A stretch of DNA of 64,000 nt from Theocolax elegans (lineage: Eukaryota > Arthropoda > Insecta > Hymenoptera > Cerocephalidae). Position 1 is the first letter of the stretch. The number at the start of each line of letters is the position of its first letter. The DNA is taken from the NCBI GenBank assembly GCA_026168455.1, contig CM047428.1, positions 41,400,769 to 41,464,768 on the forward strand. The letters are read 5' to 3'. The notes beneath the pieces are model-generated. The model ran no database searches. It saw nothing but the letters and a program-made list of their open reading frames with translations, and was not told the DNA's origin. The translations under genes and the position numbers were made by a program. Shown one piece after another: positions 1-11,065 of this stretch.

Positions 1-708
1 CAGGTTTCTGTATGCTTGATCAAGTTGTTCTTGCAGTGACATTAGTGGCTTAAAATGATCGAACATTCCTCTTAATTTCTGGAAGAAAGTTGCTATATCT
101 ACGTTAGCTCCTTGAGTTCTTAAATCTGCAGTTCTACGTAAGCTTATTTGTGCATCTTCTACTCCGTAATGAAGTTTAAAAGCTTCAACGAAATTGTTAA
201 ACGTCCTCCAATTGCATTTGTCTCTTTTGAACCAGTCGTATGAGTCCTCATCCAATACTGCTGGCAAGGAAAGCATTATTTCTTCTGCCGAGAAACCGTG
301 CGACTCTTTGCATTCTTTTAAATTTTGTAAGAACGTTTCAGGATCGTTTTTCCTGTTGCCCTTAAATGTTATGTGCCATCTGTTAAAAATTTCCACCATT
401 CTCTTTTCTCTGATGAATGTGGCATCGTCTAATCTTGTCGCTTGCAATCTATTGGTGCTATTAAGGGTGGGTAAAGCATTAAGGTCTGGCTGCTGCTGGT
501 AGTCGTATTGCTGCTGGCTATTATAATTTCGCTGCTGGGATTGGTGTGGAATAAGATTTGGGTTTGTTCTTGGGTTTGCTTGGGAAATAGGAGAATACGG
601 AATTTCATAAGTTTCGTTATTGGCTGGCTGTGCTCGTGGGATATTGTAGACATTTTGCTGTATGGCTCCTGTAGTACTGGGGCTACTCCGGACATGCTGC
701 TGTGTCTG
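1..708 (-). CDS. Ty3/gypsy-type Gag (capsid) fragment, cut by window edge
   Basis: Read on the minus strand, an open frame runs from an in-frame stop at 709-711 to the window edge. The first ATG is at 399. The ~103 codons before it are rich in Gln, Asn and Pro, as in Gag N-terminal regions. After it come motifs typical of retrotransposon capsid domains: FKGNRKNDPETF, EDSYDWFKR and FVEAFKLHYG. Gag would form the virus-like particle of an LTR retrotransposon in the cytoplasm. The candidate LTR at 816-1,013 lies upstream in the same orientation, which fits a 5' LTR followed by gag. The rest of the element is outside the window. Reading frames on the plus strand here are shadows. The family is inferred by motif only; BEL/Pao cannot be excluded. 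Confidence 0.7.
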
Positions 709-815
709 TTACCAGAGCAGTCTTCCTTGGCTTTGGACATCGGTGCCCTGTCTGTGCTTCTGCGCTGACTTCACACTCGGCTGATATCTCCAGGCTCTCT
801 GAGTGCTGTTCGCCC

Positions 816-1013
816 TGTACGTGGCCTCTTAGTGGCTAAGTGGTCTTCTCAACTCCTGGGTGGCTGCTAGCTACGTTTCAATTCTAGCGTGTACCTTGTG
901 CTCGGTGTTAGGCGTGTTTTTATAGGGTTTAGGGAGATTATATATAGTGTAATGGGTAGGTAGGAATGTGTGCGCTCGCTTCGCAACATGACCGGCACAC
1001 TTGCCTTGTCACA
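816..1013 (-). repeat. Candidate 5' LTR of the Gag-bearing element
   Basis: On the minus strand the block starts TGTGACAAGG at 1,013, has a TATA-like box (ACTATATATAA, near 936-948), and may end CACGTACA at 816, just before the gag leader. The start folds as an imperfect hairpin (TGAC/GTCA and GGCA/TGCC). A short stem (CTTAG/CTAAG) precedes the proposed end. This matches the hairpin-tipped layout of the other LTRs in the window. No second LTR copy is present and no clear tRNA primer site follows, so the 198-bp length is a proposal. Confidence 0.4.
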
Positions 1014-1015
1014 CT

Positions 1016-1032
1016 CCCCCCCCCCCCCCCCC
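1016..1032. repeat. Poly-C tract (17 C)
   Basis: A run of 17 C directly abuts the LTR start. It is a simple homopolymer; its exact length is error-prone in sequencing. Confidence 0.9.
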
Positions 1033-2424
1033 ACCTAACTGAAGTTACGGGAAGTTGTAACTGAACTAATAAAAAAATGAACTCAATAATAACATGTTAT
1101 TTATATAATAGAATATTGCACGCTTTGGGTCTATTGGTGGTGTGAGTACGCAACTTAGGTTTGAAATTTAAAAACTAGATGTTATTTAAATAGTTTATGC
1201 TATTATAATGGTGTATTTGTGTTCAGTCTTGATTGACTGCTGCTTGTATGTGATAATAGATAATTTAATAATTTTACTAATTTACTTATTATAACTAGAT
1301 ACTTGAACAACGACTGGCATACCCTTTATAATTCTATAATGCGTTTTGAGAGCTCTATTTCGCGGTAAAATATCAATCCCAAAGTAAAGTAACAACCTCT
1401 ATACTATCATAAGAGACCGGCTATAGGATGCTTGGCGAGGAAAGGCGGATGGTACATTTCTTAATTTTTCAATCAGGCTATATAGTCTCTGACTATATAT
1501 CGTGTACGGTCTTATGGCCACCGAAACAGCTTTCATAAAAATTTGTCGGCTTTTTTAAATATATTTACTCAATCTCAGTTTTTTTTCTGAAGTTAGATTT
1601 GAATGTATATCTTTACCCGTTTCTGAATTATAAGCAATCAAATTTAAGAGTATTTTCGGCGAAATTTATCGCTTTCTGCTTGTACTCATCATAAAATAGA
1701 GCGTTATTTTTATAGTAGAAAACATATCCTAGAATTTGGTAAAGATCTGTTTCCAGCAGGTATGTAATTTCTTAAAAATCTAATGCGTTTAACCCACTAA
1801 TGTATTTAAAGTTTATATATCTATACGTCATTATTTAATTTTATGTGTTTACATTACTTTATTTTATTACATTAATCTAAAATTGTGCCATTTAAAAATA
1901 CTAATCCTAAACTACAATATTTATGAATAAGTGTAAACGAATTTTAACATACTTTAATATGCTGGAAACGCTTAGCATCGCCACCTATTGATGCTTTTTC
2001 AAACTACTTAGCTAAACTTTTTCTTACTCTTCCGTCTTGTAATATATCAACTAACATCTACCATGAGATCAAGACTAATTCTTAGAAAAGACAGCGTCAC
2101 CTCACTCCTATATTGAGAAGAGAGGGAAGTCAAAGGCATGCTCGAGGTAAAGGTTGAAGGAGGAAGATTTTTGGGGACACTGAATTCTAGTCGGCCGACA
2201 CGAGAGGACTTACTCTCACTTATAATATCCGAAAGGATTGCCTGCGTCTCGATAACGACACCGATATCACACGCTAATTCTACACGCTTGTACCATACTA
2301 CCCGATACAAGTGCACCAAGCCAGGGATATTGGTTGCGTCATTTCTTCAGGACGAAAAGCTGCCATGAGCGAAGACTTAGATGCGACAATCCGGCCGGAA
2401 TCGTATATAAATGAATAGAGCGCG
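1033..2424. other. AT-rich spacer with a repeat relic
   Basis: No convincing gene is seen. Around 1,640-1,790 the text (for example ACATATCCTAGA followed by GTAAAGATC and GTTTCC) resembles the right arm of the palindromic element at 28,772-29,688, so a decayed piece of that family is likely here. Around 2,040-2,370 there are short open frames on both strands without recognisable motifs. Confidence 0.5.
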
Positions 2425-2730
2425 GGCATTTCAGCGTTGGGGAGAAGTCGAATTCCTCTAGCACAATCGAACTTATTTAGCTCCGAAGAGCTGAGAACAG
2501 CAAAGTTCACACTTATTCTACTTGGCGACCGACAAAATAAAAGTGTACAATATTAATGAAAATTACTATGCAATTAAAAACATTGAATTATGTTAAAATA
2601 TGTTGTTGAATAGGATATTCAATTTATTAATGTAGGATAACTATTAATGTTTAATTCAAAGATAATAATAATTTTTTTATTCATTTATAAATAATAATTT
2701 AATTTTTAAGTATTAATGTTACTATGGGTT
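2425..2730 (-). repeat. Dispersed repeat, copy 1 (inverted partner at 25,440-25,765)
   Basis: The reverse complement matches 25,440-25,765 over about 300 bases. Shared words include GTAATTTTCATTAAT, AAGTAGAATAAGTGTGAAC (TAGTAGAATAAG in the other copy), AAATAAGTTCGATTGTGCTA and CCCCAACGCTGA. The match stops inside the GC-richer flank. No protein motif is recognised, so a non-autonomous transposon or a shared regulatory or RNA-like block are both possible. Confidence 0.55.
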
Positions 2731-3221
2731 ATTTCACGTCAAGTGGTACGATGAAAATTTTAAATAGCTCCAAAATTTGAGAACAGGCTGGAAACATCTT
2801 CCAGAACATAGAAAAAAAATTTTAGGTGTTAAAAATAATTAGCCTAAGAGTTATTCGACCATGAAAAATGAAAATTTTTCAATTTTTTAGAAAAATTGCT
2901 ATTTTCAAAGCCATTTATCCCCAAATCTATTGATTTTTTGAAAAAACATTACAAACAACTTTTGTTTAAAATAATCTTTAGAACTTATCTACCCTGGTTA
3001 CAATTCTTAATTTTAAAATCTCGAAGAGATAGAACAGCCGGAAATATTGATTATCAAAGAAAGGCGACCACGCCACAATCGATTTTGATCTATCACCGCT
3101 CAAAAGATCACATTTTTCGAGAGCTTTCGAATGGCTTGGGTTAGATTATTGGCCAAGACCGCTGGTGTAAGTTATGTCCTAAAATACATGAAAATTAGTG
3201 ATTTTATGAAGTTTATGAGGC
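2731..3221. other. AT-rich spacer, possible repeat relic, no gene
   Basis: No gene is supported. The start (GGGTTATTTCACGTCAAGTGG, followed by AAATAGCTCC and a poly-A-rich run) loosely resembles 60,188-60,260 (GGGGCATTCCCTGTCAAGTC, then AAATAGCTCC), suggesting an old interspersed repeat family. The stretch ends where the gypsy pol fragment begins. Confidence 0.35.
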
Positions 3222-4564
3222 ATAACTACCCTACATCTCGTAATGTCAAACAGTTGAGATCCTTCCTCGGGATGGTAGGCTGGTACACTGTATTCGTTAA
3301 TCGAGAAGCTAACATTAAAGCTCCTCTTACCAAGTTGCTACGTAAAGACCAGGATTGGGATTGGGGCGAAGAGCAGGAGGAGGCGTTTTGTCAGCTTAGA
3401 GTTGCGTTAGCTGAAGCGCCTGTATTAGCCCGTCCAGACTTCTCTAAGCCATTTACCGTCCAAAGTGACGCTAGTGACTTAGCAATAGGTGCGGTGTTGA
3501 CGCAACTGGACGACGAGGGTTTCGAGCATCCGATTGTTTACGTCAGCTGATTATTAAATCGCGCTGAACGTAATTACATGACAACAAAAAAAGAATGCTT
3601 GGCTCTCATATGGGCTATTAAGAGATATGGACCATATATTGAGGCATATCGATTCACGGCTGTGACTGACCATAGTGCTCTCAAATGGCTCAAAAATCTT
3701 AAGGAGCCGTCGGGTAGGTTGGCACGATGGATACTTGATATGCAGCAATTGGATTTTGAAATAGTGCATAAGAAAGGAGCCTTGCACTATGTCTCGGACG
3801 CGCTTTCTCGTGCTGTCAAACCAAACCCCGACGAAGAAGAGATTGTCTCGTTCGAAGTATATACAGACCCATGGTATATTGCTAGATTATACGATGTGCG
3901 CTCATGCCCTCAGAAATTTCCAGAGTAGAAAATTGAGGATGATATGCTACATCGTTTTACAAGCGATAAACTACTGGACTCTGTAACAGAACAAGAAGAA
4001 GGCTGGCGCCTGGTTCTACCCTTAGAGCAGAGGAACCGATTCTTAGTAGATTCTCATTTCCACCCATTCATGGGTCATATGGGAGTCGAAAAGACTTACG
4101 AACGTGTTGCAAGAGAGTATTATTGGCCAGGTGTCTACAACGATACCCGCCAATTCGATTTCCAGTGTCTGATTTGTCAGAGCTATAAGACGTCTCAAGC
4201 AGGTCCTCAAGGCTTGATGGGTATACGGAACATTGAGAGACCTTGGATTGTTGTGGCAGCAGACGCAATGAAGCTTCCACGTAGTAAAAGTCAATACAAA
4301 TACATCATAATATTTCAAAACTTTTTTACAAGGTGGATAGAGCCCAAACCTTTATGTACGGCGACCGGTAAGTCGGTGTCGAAAGCATTCGAGGAACTCG
4401 TAGTCTTCCGTTGGGCAACACTAGATATCCTAATAACGGATAATGGAACTGAGTTCATCAACGGCATAATATCGCGAATGCTGGAGGAGTATAGCATAAA
4501 ATATGTCAGAACCCCTCCTTACCGGCTACAAGCCAACCCGGTAGAGAGAACTAATAGAACGTTA
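3222..4564 (+). pseudogene. Ty3/gypsy pol fragment: RT end, RNase H, integrase
   Basis: This is a decayed copy of the family at 6,908-17,727. It starts at the RT thumb/connection region (RNVKQLRSFLGMVGWY), continues with RNase H (QSDASD, KKECLALIWAIK, VTDHSALKWL, SDALSRA) and enters the integrase (HFHPFMGHMGVEKTYERVA zinc-finger histidines, CLICQSYK cysteines, TDNGTEF, NPVERTNRTL). A TGA at 3,548-3,550 and a TAG near 3,926 break the frame. The sequence stops abruptly after the catalytic Glu region, where the LINE begins. RT palm and Gag are missing. It cannot be functional. Confidence 0.85.
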
Positions 4565-4590
4565 TGATAAAGGAATGACAAACAAGATTA

Positions 4591-5214
4591 ATGCAAAAAC
4601 AACACAATTACGGAAAAAAATCAACAAACAGCAAGTACATCACAAGAAGAGACTTAATAATGTATCATCAGTTAAATCTACTAGAAACAATACAAAATAA
4701 TCTTCAAAAAAGTGGGAGAGTATATGATGATATTGAAACTTTTAATAAAGATAGAAAAATTAATAGTAACTTAATATTATGTCTTAATATTAGAAGTTTA
4801 GAAGCAAATTTTGAAAAACTACAAATCTTGATTAAAAGTTTCAAAATGAAACCATATGTAATTGTGTGTACTGAGGTATGGAAATTAGAAAATATCAGTA
4901 TTATAATATAAAAGAATATAGTCTATATTATAATAATGGAGACACTAACAAAAATGATGGGTAGTAGTTTATGTTAGAAAAGATGTAAAACATGTAAGCG
5001 AAACGATAGTTATAGGTAAGCTGAAAATACTAAATACAATAATTACAATAAATAATAAACTGCTTGAAATATCCTCATTATATAGATCTCATGAACTGCA
5101 TTGTTCAGAATTTAACATAAATTTAAAAAATTACTTAGAACAAAAAAAGAATAAAGCGGTAAATCATATAATAATTGGCGATTTTAATATTAACATACTG
5201 GAAAATAATGCTAT
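4591..5214 (+). pseudogene. LINE endonuclease, N-terminal part
   Basis: Apurinic-like endonuclease of a non-LTR retrotransposon, which nicks target DNA for target-primed reverse transcription. Visible motifs are LCLNIRSLEANF (N-terminal Asn strand), VIVCTEVW (catalytic Glu) and, after a frameshift near 4,905, VYVRKDV and IIIGDFNINI (the D-F-N signature). The frame is broken by frameshifts between 4,900 and 4,970. The domain is interrupted at 5,219 by a solo LTR and resumes at 6,567. Confidence 0.8.
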
Positions 5215-5218
5215 AAGT

Positions 5219-6562
5219 TAAAACACGTTCACTGGGGATCAGGGTGAACGGCTCCCTTACAATAAATAAATAACACTCTTTGTTTGTAGCTAGAACTTTA
5301 ATGAAAATGAAATACTTATACAATAATAAAACGGAAATTTAGTCACGGTCGCCAGCCACGTTCACGCGGCAAAATTTTATATATCTATCACGCGCGATTA
5401 CCGCACACACACACACAAATCACAGCTTATTCGGGAAGCTGGAAAACAGGAAATTGAGGCAGGAATTCTCACCTGCAGATGCTCGAAAAGAAACAATTAA
5501 ATAAAAAAGTAACCACTCTCGGTAATAACTACGTATAATTTTAAAGTTAACGTCTAGTTCGACGGCCCGACTCGGAATCACCGAGTTTGTCGTGATGAAC
5601 CGATCAACGAGTCCGCGCGTTTGCGCCACGCGCAACAGTTGGCTCTCGTTCGCTTGACTCGGCCGATCCAACGTACGTATTGTTTATGTGCAGTGAACAC
5701 CTCCGTCCCTGTGCACCGTCTCAGCTACTGGATACTAACAACCCGGAGTCTCATCCACAGGAACAACGTCAACAAACGGTAAAATACTCTAGTTCCATAC
5801 AATAACCTGTATTAATGTTAGTTCGTCTGAGTTTATTTATATGTTTCAGGTGCAGCATGCGGAAACGACGACATCAACACTGCACTGGAGATTTCCTCAG
5901 CTAATTCTTCCTCACCAGATTCCGGAGGTGCCTGTTTTATTCTCACGTCAACATCTAGCTGGATTGTCCGAGGTAATGGTATAAATAGTGTTGTTTCTTC
6001 CTTTAAAATTAATCTCTTGTGGAAGTAATATCCTAACCTCAACTAACCTCTCCTTCTCCTTACCTGCAACTAGGTTTTGACAACCTACTGCTTTCCTCAA
6101 CTCTAATTTCAATTCAGTATTATTTATTAATACTGTTGCAGGTACTCGAAGGAGGTTTTGTACCAACGAAGGACCATTACTTCTTGGAGGAGGCTGGATG
6201 CTTACTTGTTGTCGATGCTGTTCAATATTATCTGTTCTACCTCAACTGCTACCTTCTACGATTACCTTCTCCAGGACATAAGGAACAGGATTTGACACAG
6301 GACCTCACTCAACTACTCCAGGATTCGACTTCAACAACTGGATAATTATTATACAGGAACTTAACAGGGACAGTGATTGTGTGCTTGTGTGCTTGTGCGT
6401 ATGTTTTACTGGAGTGCGTACTCCTTCCTCACGGTCTAGACTATCTGGATTCCGAGTGAGTTTTACAATTAATTCCTATAAGCTACGGGGCTTTGGAATA
6501 ATTAATATATAATATAAATATAAACTAAGTATGTGACATGCAGTTAGAACTGCCATGTCACA
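5219..6562 (-). mobile_element. Solo LTR (1,344 bp) inserted in the LINE
   Basis: Flanked by the 4-bp direct repeat AAGT (5,215-5,218 and 6,563-6,566), and the LINE frame is continuous across it. Read on the minus strand it starts TGTGACATGG and ends GTGTTTTA. The start is a 31-nt hairpin (TGTGACATG/CATGTCACA plus CAGTT/AACTG, one bulged base). A second hairpin (CGTTCAC/GTGAACG) lies a few bases from the other end. No internal domains remain, so recombination between two LTRs is the simplest origin. Short plus-strand frames with splice-like borders occur inside but I do not trust them. Confidence 0.75.
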
Positions 6563-6566
6563 AAGT

Positions 6567-6903
6567 ACAGATTTTCTAAATAATCTATTTGAAAAAGGTT
6601 TTCTTCCAAGTTTCACTAACATCACTAGACCAAAAACTTAACAACGGAATTAGGCACTTGCATAGATAATATGTTTGTAAAAACGGTAAGAGATCCTAAT
6701 GAAATTATTAAAGGAATATTAAAAGATCTACAATTATGTTGTGAAAATGCAAAATATAAAAAACTGAAATGGAATAAATCAAAAAACAAACCGAGGAAAT
6801 ATTGGATAACCAAAGCGATCTTAAATTCATGTAGTAAAAAAGAAAAATTGTACAAAAAACTGATCTAGAGGTGAAATACAAAATTTTCGTCAAAACACTT
6901 GAT
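6567..6903 (+). pseudogene. LINE endonuclease C-terminal part and linker
   Basis: Direct continuation of the endonuclease after the solo LTR: LNNLFEKGFLPS, then a frameshift, then GTCIDNMFVKT, a motif common near the end of such endonucleases. The usual S-D-H segment is not seen, suggesting an internal deletion near 6,690. A Lys-rich linker (KWNKSKNKPRKYW, KKEKLYKK) follows and is cut at 6,907 by the gypsy element, then resumes at 17,732. Confidence 0.7.
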
Positions 6904-6907
6904 AAAG

Positions 6908-7935
6908 TGCGACGAGACGTCGTTGCAATGAAATAAATAATACTTATTGTATTATATTATTTCGTAGTATGTATTAAATATTATATCTTAAAATCTCGCA
7001 CTTTATTATTGTTTCGTGCGTTGCCTCTTCAAGGCCACGAAACACGCGTGTTTATGTCGACGACCGAGGATGTGTGCGAGCATCCGTATATTCGATTGTT
7101 ATTGTGTGTGTGTGTTAGGTACTTTTCGGGAATGCGACAATTCCCGAAAAGCTCAGTACGCTGCCGGTCTTGACCGCGACAGCATCGTAATAACCCATCG
7201 TCACGTTTAGTTTCGCGCGTCACGGGAAGTACCGGACCGGTTGGTCCGTGCTCCGGGAAGCCGTACGCGAGTGCTCGTGAGTTCGTGTAGTGCAGTGCGA
7301 AGGACCAAATACCTCGGGTTAAGTGTTCCCCGAGGTAGGCGAATCGCCGCGGCATCAGGCCGCACCTGCAGACTACCGCCGAAGACGACGGGAATCCGGG
7401 CCGACTCCACCGGCCAGCAGACGTCGGGGCGCCGACGCACACCAGGGCCTATGGATAAACCAGCCCGGTAAGTACCCGACATTGGTCGGTACCCGTTAGA
7501 GTGTGTTGTGAATGTGCACGTTTGTTTGTTCGGTAGCACACCGGTGCTACCGAAATCGAATAGGTATTGCGCGGGGCGAGCACGGGGGCAGCCACTGCTT
7601 GCCGCGTATATGCCACGCGACCGGGAGAACGCCCCGTTAATTATTGTCGGGCACCTCCGTGTAATTTGTTAAATAAATACTTATTGCTATTATTTTAACT
7701 GAACGGTCGCGATATCATTTTAATTATAATTTAACCCGCAAACAATCATTCCGATTCCCGATTTTCCCGCCACGTGTGTCGGTATAGAGGAGATCGTCCT
7801 ATCTCCGCTACCGTGTCCCGACGGGTTAACTATTAACCCACGGCGACGACAAAGACGCGTTCTTCGGGGCCGTCGTCCCTGTATTATATAAACAAATTAC
7901 TTGTAACTGGTATTAGGACGAAATACCACGTTACA
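6908..7935 (+). repeat. 5' LTR of the gypsy element
   Basis: 1,028 bp, starting TGCGACGAGACG and ending CGTTACA. The start is an 8-bp hairpin with loop GACG. A TGGTATT/AATACCA hairpin lies just before the 3' end. Internal hairpins include a perfect 12-bp stem at 7,122-7,133/7,140-7,151 (CTTTTCGGGAAT) and a 9-bp stem near 7,531-7,552 (CGGTAGCAC). AT-rich sequence at 6,945-6,990 may hold the promoter. An AATAAA-type signal lies near 7,672. Long frames on either strand of this LTR have no recognisable protein motif. Confidence 0.92.
7451..7473 (+). promoter_or_regulatory. LTR-encoded ATG next to a consensus splice donor
   Basis: An ATG at 7,451 starts six codons (MDKPAR) that end exactly at CCCG|GTAAGT, with the GT at 7,468. 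The same arrangement is in the 3' LTR at 17,241/17,258. Without splicing the frame stops in the donor itself (TAA). Splicing is inferred from the consensus only. Confidence 0.45.
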
Positions 7936-7937
7936 AA

Positions 7938-7953
7938 TGGCGACCGTGACAGG
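7938..7953 (+). other. Primer-binding site
   Basis: TGGCGACCGTGACAGG starts two bases after the LTR end (7,935). A TGG start and this distance are standard for tRNA-primed minus-strand synthesis. The tRNA species was not determined; a G discriminator base would suit serine tRNA. Confidence 0.7.
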
Positions 7954-8207
7954 ACGGTAGTTGTACCGCCTGCGTGTCGAGGATTTTCGGGTCGGTAAAA
8001 TTTTTCTTATTTTTTTTTTAAATAAGTGCTTCTTATATGTGCAGCTTTACCTGTATTTATTTAAGAAGCAGCGGGTTATTTATTTTTAAAAGAAATTTCG
8101 CTTTGCAATCGCGAGAGAGAGAGAGAGAGAGTGAGAAAGGGCATATAGGTTTATAATGGCATGGATGCATGCCATTATGATTAAATCGTGTGTGTGAGTG
8201 AGAGAGA

Positions 8208-8246
<39 letters not shown>

Positions 8247-8305
8247 TTGAAATTTCGAGTTCGCGTTAGAGTAGGGACGCGCGGGTATCCCTAGCCGTAT
8301 ATTGT

Positions 8306-8338
<33 letters not shown>

Positions 8339-8416
8339 CAAGAGTGAACCAGTGCGTGAGAGAGAGAAAATCCCAACTAGCCGGCGTTAGACTCGCGCGG
8401 CGTAAGTGTAACGAGT

Positions 8417-8457
<41 letters not shown>

Positions 8458-8761
8458 ATACATTATACGGCATATACCGCGCGGCTATCCTTCGTTGCTA
8501 CGCATGAAGGAAAATTTCCCCCTCTGCGCGACCGAATTTCATTTCTAAATTCATCGCATGTATTTTATTATTTCATTTTTAATTTAATTGCATGAATTTT
8601 GTTAACTCGCTTTAAAAGCGAGTTTAACAATTTGTGTGTGCGTGTGAAATATTTTTGAGTTCGACTCACTGATTTTGTATCAGTTCGAGACGACCAATAA
8701 TATTTTTATTACTTATAATTATTAATTTTATTATTATCATTATTAATAATTTATTTTGCTG

Positions 8762-8808
<47 letters not shown>

Positions 8809-9357
8809 TTTTGAATTAATTTTTCAAAGATATTATCACGCTGTTAGTCAGCTGATAATTTTGAAATTATACAATATTTCTTTTTTTTTTGTTGTGTGCT
8901 AATAATTATTAATATTATTATAATCAATTTTGACATTGCCTGTTAGTCAGATAAGTCAAAGTTGATTAATGTTTTTGTATTACCGTCGCGATTTTGGCTC
9001 GCATTAGTGCTGAGACACATCGTGATATCGGTGTTATATTTATATTTATTGTTAATATTAATATTATTTCGATTAAGTGTTTGTCACTTAACCATTAATT
9101 CTGCTGGCGGGAAATTTCTTTGACTTATTTTCTTAATTTTTTTTGCTTTCCTCCAAATTAAGGAATAGATTGCAATTAATTTGTTTGTCAAATTAATTGC
9201 ATATTTATATTGTTAATTTTTGTATAATATAATATAATATATATAAAATTAATAAATAAATAATTAATTTCTTTTAAAAATAAATTAAAAATTTATTTTG
9301 GAAGGTTAACGATAAAATTAATTTTTTTTTGTATGTTTTAAATCAACTTTAAAATTT
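7954..9357 (+). other. Low-complexity leader with (GA)n and (TA)n tracts
   Basis: No gene is supported. It contains (GA)n runs at about 8,112-8,132, 8,200-8,242, 8,310-8,338 and 8,420-8,455, and (TA)n at about 8,766-8,808. A 10-bp hairpin ATAATGGCAT/ATGCCATTAT lies at 8,152-8,177. Frames through the GA runs are repeat artefacts. The T-rich, motif-poor character would suit an intron between the LTR donor and the coding region. Confidence 0.7.
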
Positions 9358-11065
9358 TTTTTTTGCTGTTTTAATCACATTTAAAATTTTTCTTTTGTGT
9401 GATTTTGTTGAGAAAAATTCCTTTCTTTAGAAGCTACTTTTACAAATTTTTTTTTGTGTTTTCTTTGTATGAGATTTACATTTTGTGTAAAATTATAATT
9501 ATTTGTTTGTCAAAATAATTATATTTGTGGCTTCCAGAATTTTTTTTTCTTTCCTTTCAATATTTAATTTCTCTTGTCAGCGAATTAAAATATTTTTTTT
9601 TAGTATTTTTCTTTTCAAGTTGCAATCGATAACAATTTATTTTAAAATTGTTACTAAATTAATTTGTTTGTCAAATTAATTCGGTCTTGGATTGGTCCAA
9701 GTATCTTTTGCAATTTTACTTAGGTTTAAAGAGAAGATCGACAGCAAAAATTTTTTTCCTTTGATCCGAATACAAATTCGATTAAGATTTCGAATCTGGT
9801 GGCAAACAAACTTTTTTTGTTGTTTGTTTATAAACATTATATTAATTTACATTAATTTCTTTGTTGATTTATTTAGATTTTTAGTATTTAATTAGTTTGC
9901 CAAGTTCGGATCGGGATTTTGTTGTGTTCTTTTCTCTTTATGTAAGGTATGCCTTCTCATATAGAGTAGTTTGTACTCCATATTTGAATCTGGACTCTGA
10001 GCTATCTCCTCAGTTGTCCAAGCTTTACAGGGCATACGGGGACGCAGTTGGTGTGCCAACTGAGAAGAAATCCCCAGGTGCACAACGCCGTCTCTGCCTT
10101 ATCAAAAAGATTACGATGGGCAGCTACGAGACGCGTATGTGCAAAATACTTAGTGACTGGCGGGATGCGAGGCACATTAAAAAGGACATCAGATCACTTC
10201 TTTGGGAGGAGATCTACGCCCAGCTCGATCGTTTGTACCAGAATCGCCCCCTGGGCCCTTCACGCAATTAAAAGAGCGTAATAGCTCTAGGGGGCAAGAA
10301 ATACGGTTGGTGAACCCGCAAGGTTGTTTGTTAAGAAGGACAAACACCTCACTGACTTTGCTGAACTGCTTAACGGAGAGCAAACAAACGTTCAAAAGGT
10401 AACAGAGAATACCTCTGAACATCTGAATTTGCCGAAATCTGCTGAGTTACCTATGGTTAAGGCTGAGACTCCTTCCAAGCTAACTCCAACGTTCAAACCG
10501 AACAAAGCAGATTTAGAACTTCTAGAGATCAAGAAAAACAAAGAGTCTTTCTGGTCTGAAGTACTCCGTAGGCAGGCGTTAACCAACACAAACGGTTACT
10601 CAAGGAAATAGAGAACGAGAGAAAAACTCTAAACTGTGTAACCCCACCAATGAGAACGATGATATCGTTACTCATTGTCACCCCAACCTACGATCAAGAA
10701 AAGAGTTAAAACAGTCTAATGAGAGTAAAATGACTGTCTCTCTTGATCAGGTGATGAACAGTTCAAAATCGTTGCCGATTAGAACAGTTCAGGGGGGGGG
10801 CAGGAGCCGTCCCGAAGACGTCCAGAGAGACAAGTTCGACTCCAGCTCTACTTGACAGTCAAGCCGAAGACATGGTTGCGGGAGTGCAATCCGAAAACCG
10901 TTTGTTCTTCTCGGTAAGACTTGGTGGCAAGGACTTTAAAGCATTGTTCGACCCAGGAGCAATGGTTTCACTTATACGCGTTGACGTAGCGGAATGCTAC
11001 AGGGATAAGTGGAAACCGGCCAAGGTAGTCGTGCGGGTGTCGCAGGACCGGCACTGAAAGTCCTA
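9358..11065 (+). repeat. Tandem duplication in the gypsy element, copy 1 (degraded)
   Basis: About 1.71 kb that is repeated at 11,066-12,788. It carries the T-rich leader end, the Gag-like frame and the start of the protease (FKALFDPGAMVSL), and then breaks off after the codons for GPAL-like sequence, where copy 2 begins. Relative to copy 2 it has many single-base indels, mainly in homopolymers, plus some substitutions, so its frames are fragmented (main pieces about 9,897-10,271, 10,324-10,611 and 10,872-11,057). One such piece reads MGSYETRMCK...WRDARHIKK, which may be the true N-terminal frame of the first protein. Confidence 0.8.

Noticed and set aside
5833..6345. Exon-like pieces (GT...AG borders) inside the solo LTR at 5,219-6,562
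   Set aside because: On the strand opposite to the LTR, short, without protein similarity; consensus dinucleotides alone are too weak.
7029..7539. 137- and 110-codon frames on the minus strand of the gypsy LTR (repeated at 16,819-17,311)
   Set aside because: GC-rich LTR sequence opens frames by chance; no motifs, and they lie antisense to the element.
8181..8595. Open frames on both strands through (GA)n repeats
   Set aside because: They encode only alternating Arg/Glu or Ser/Leu from the dinucleotide repeat; no coding signal.
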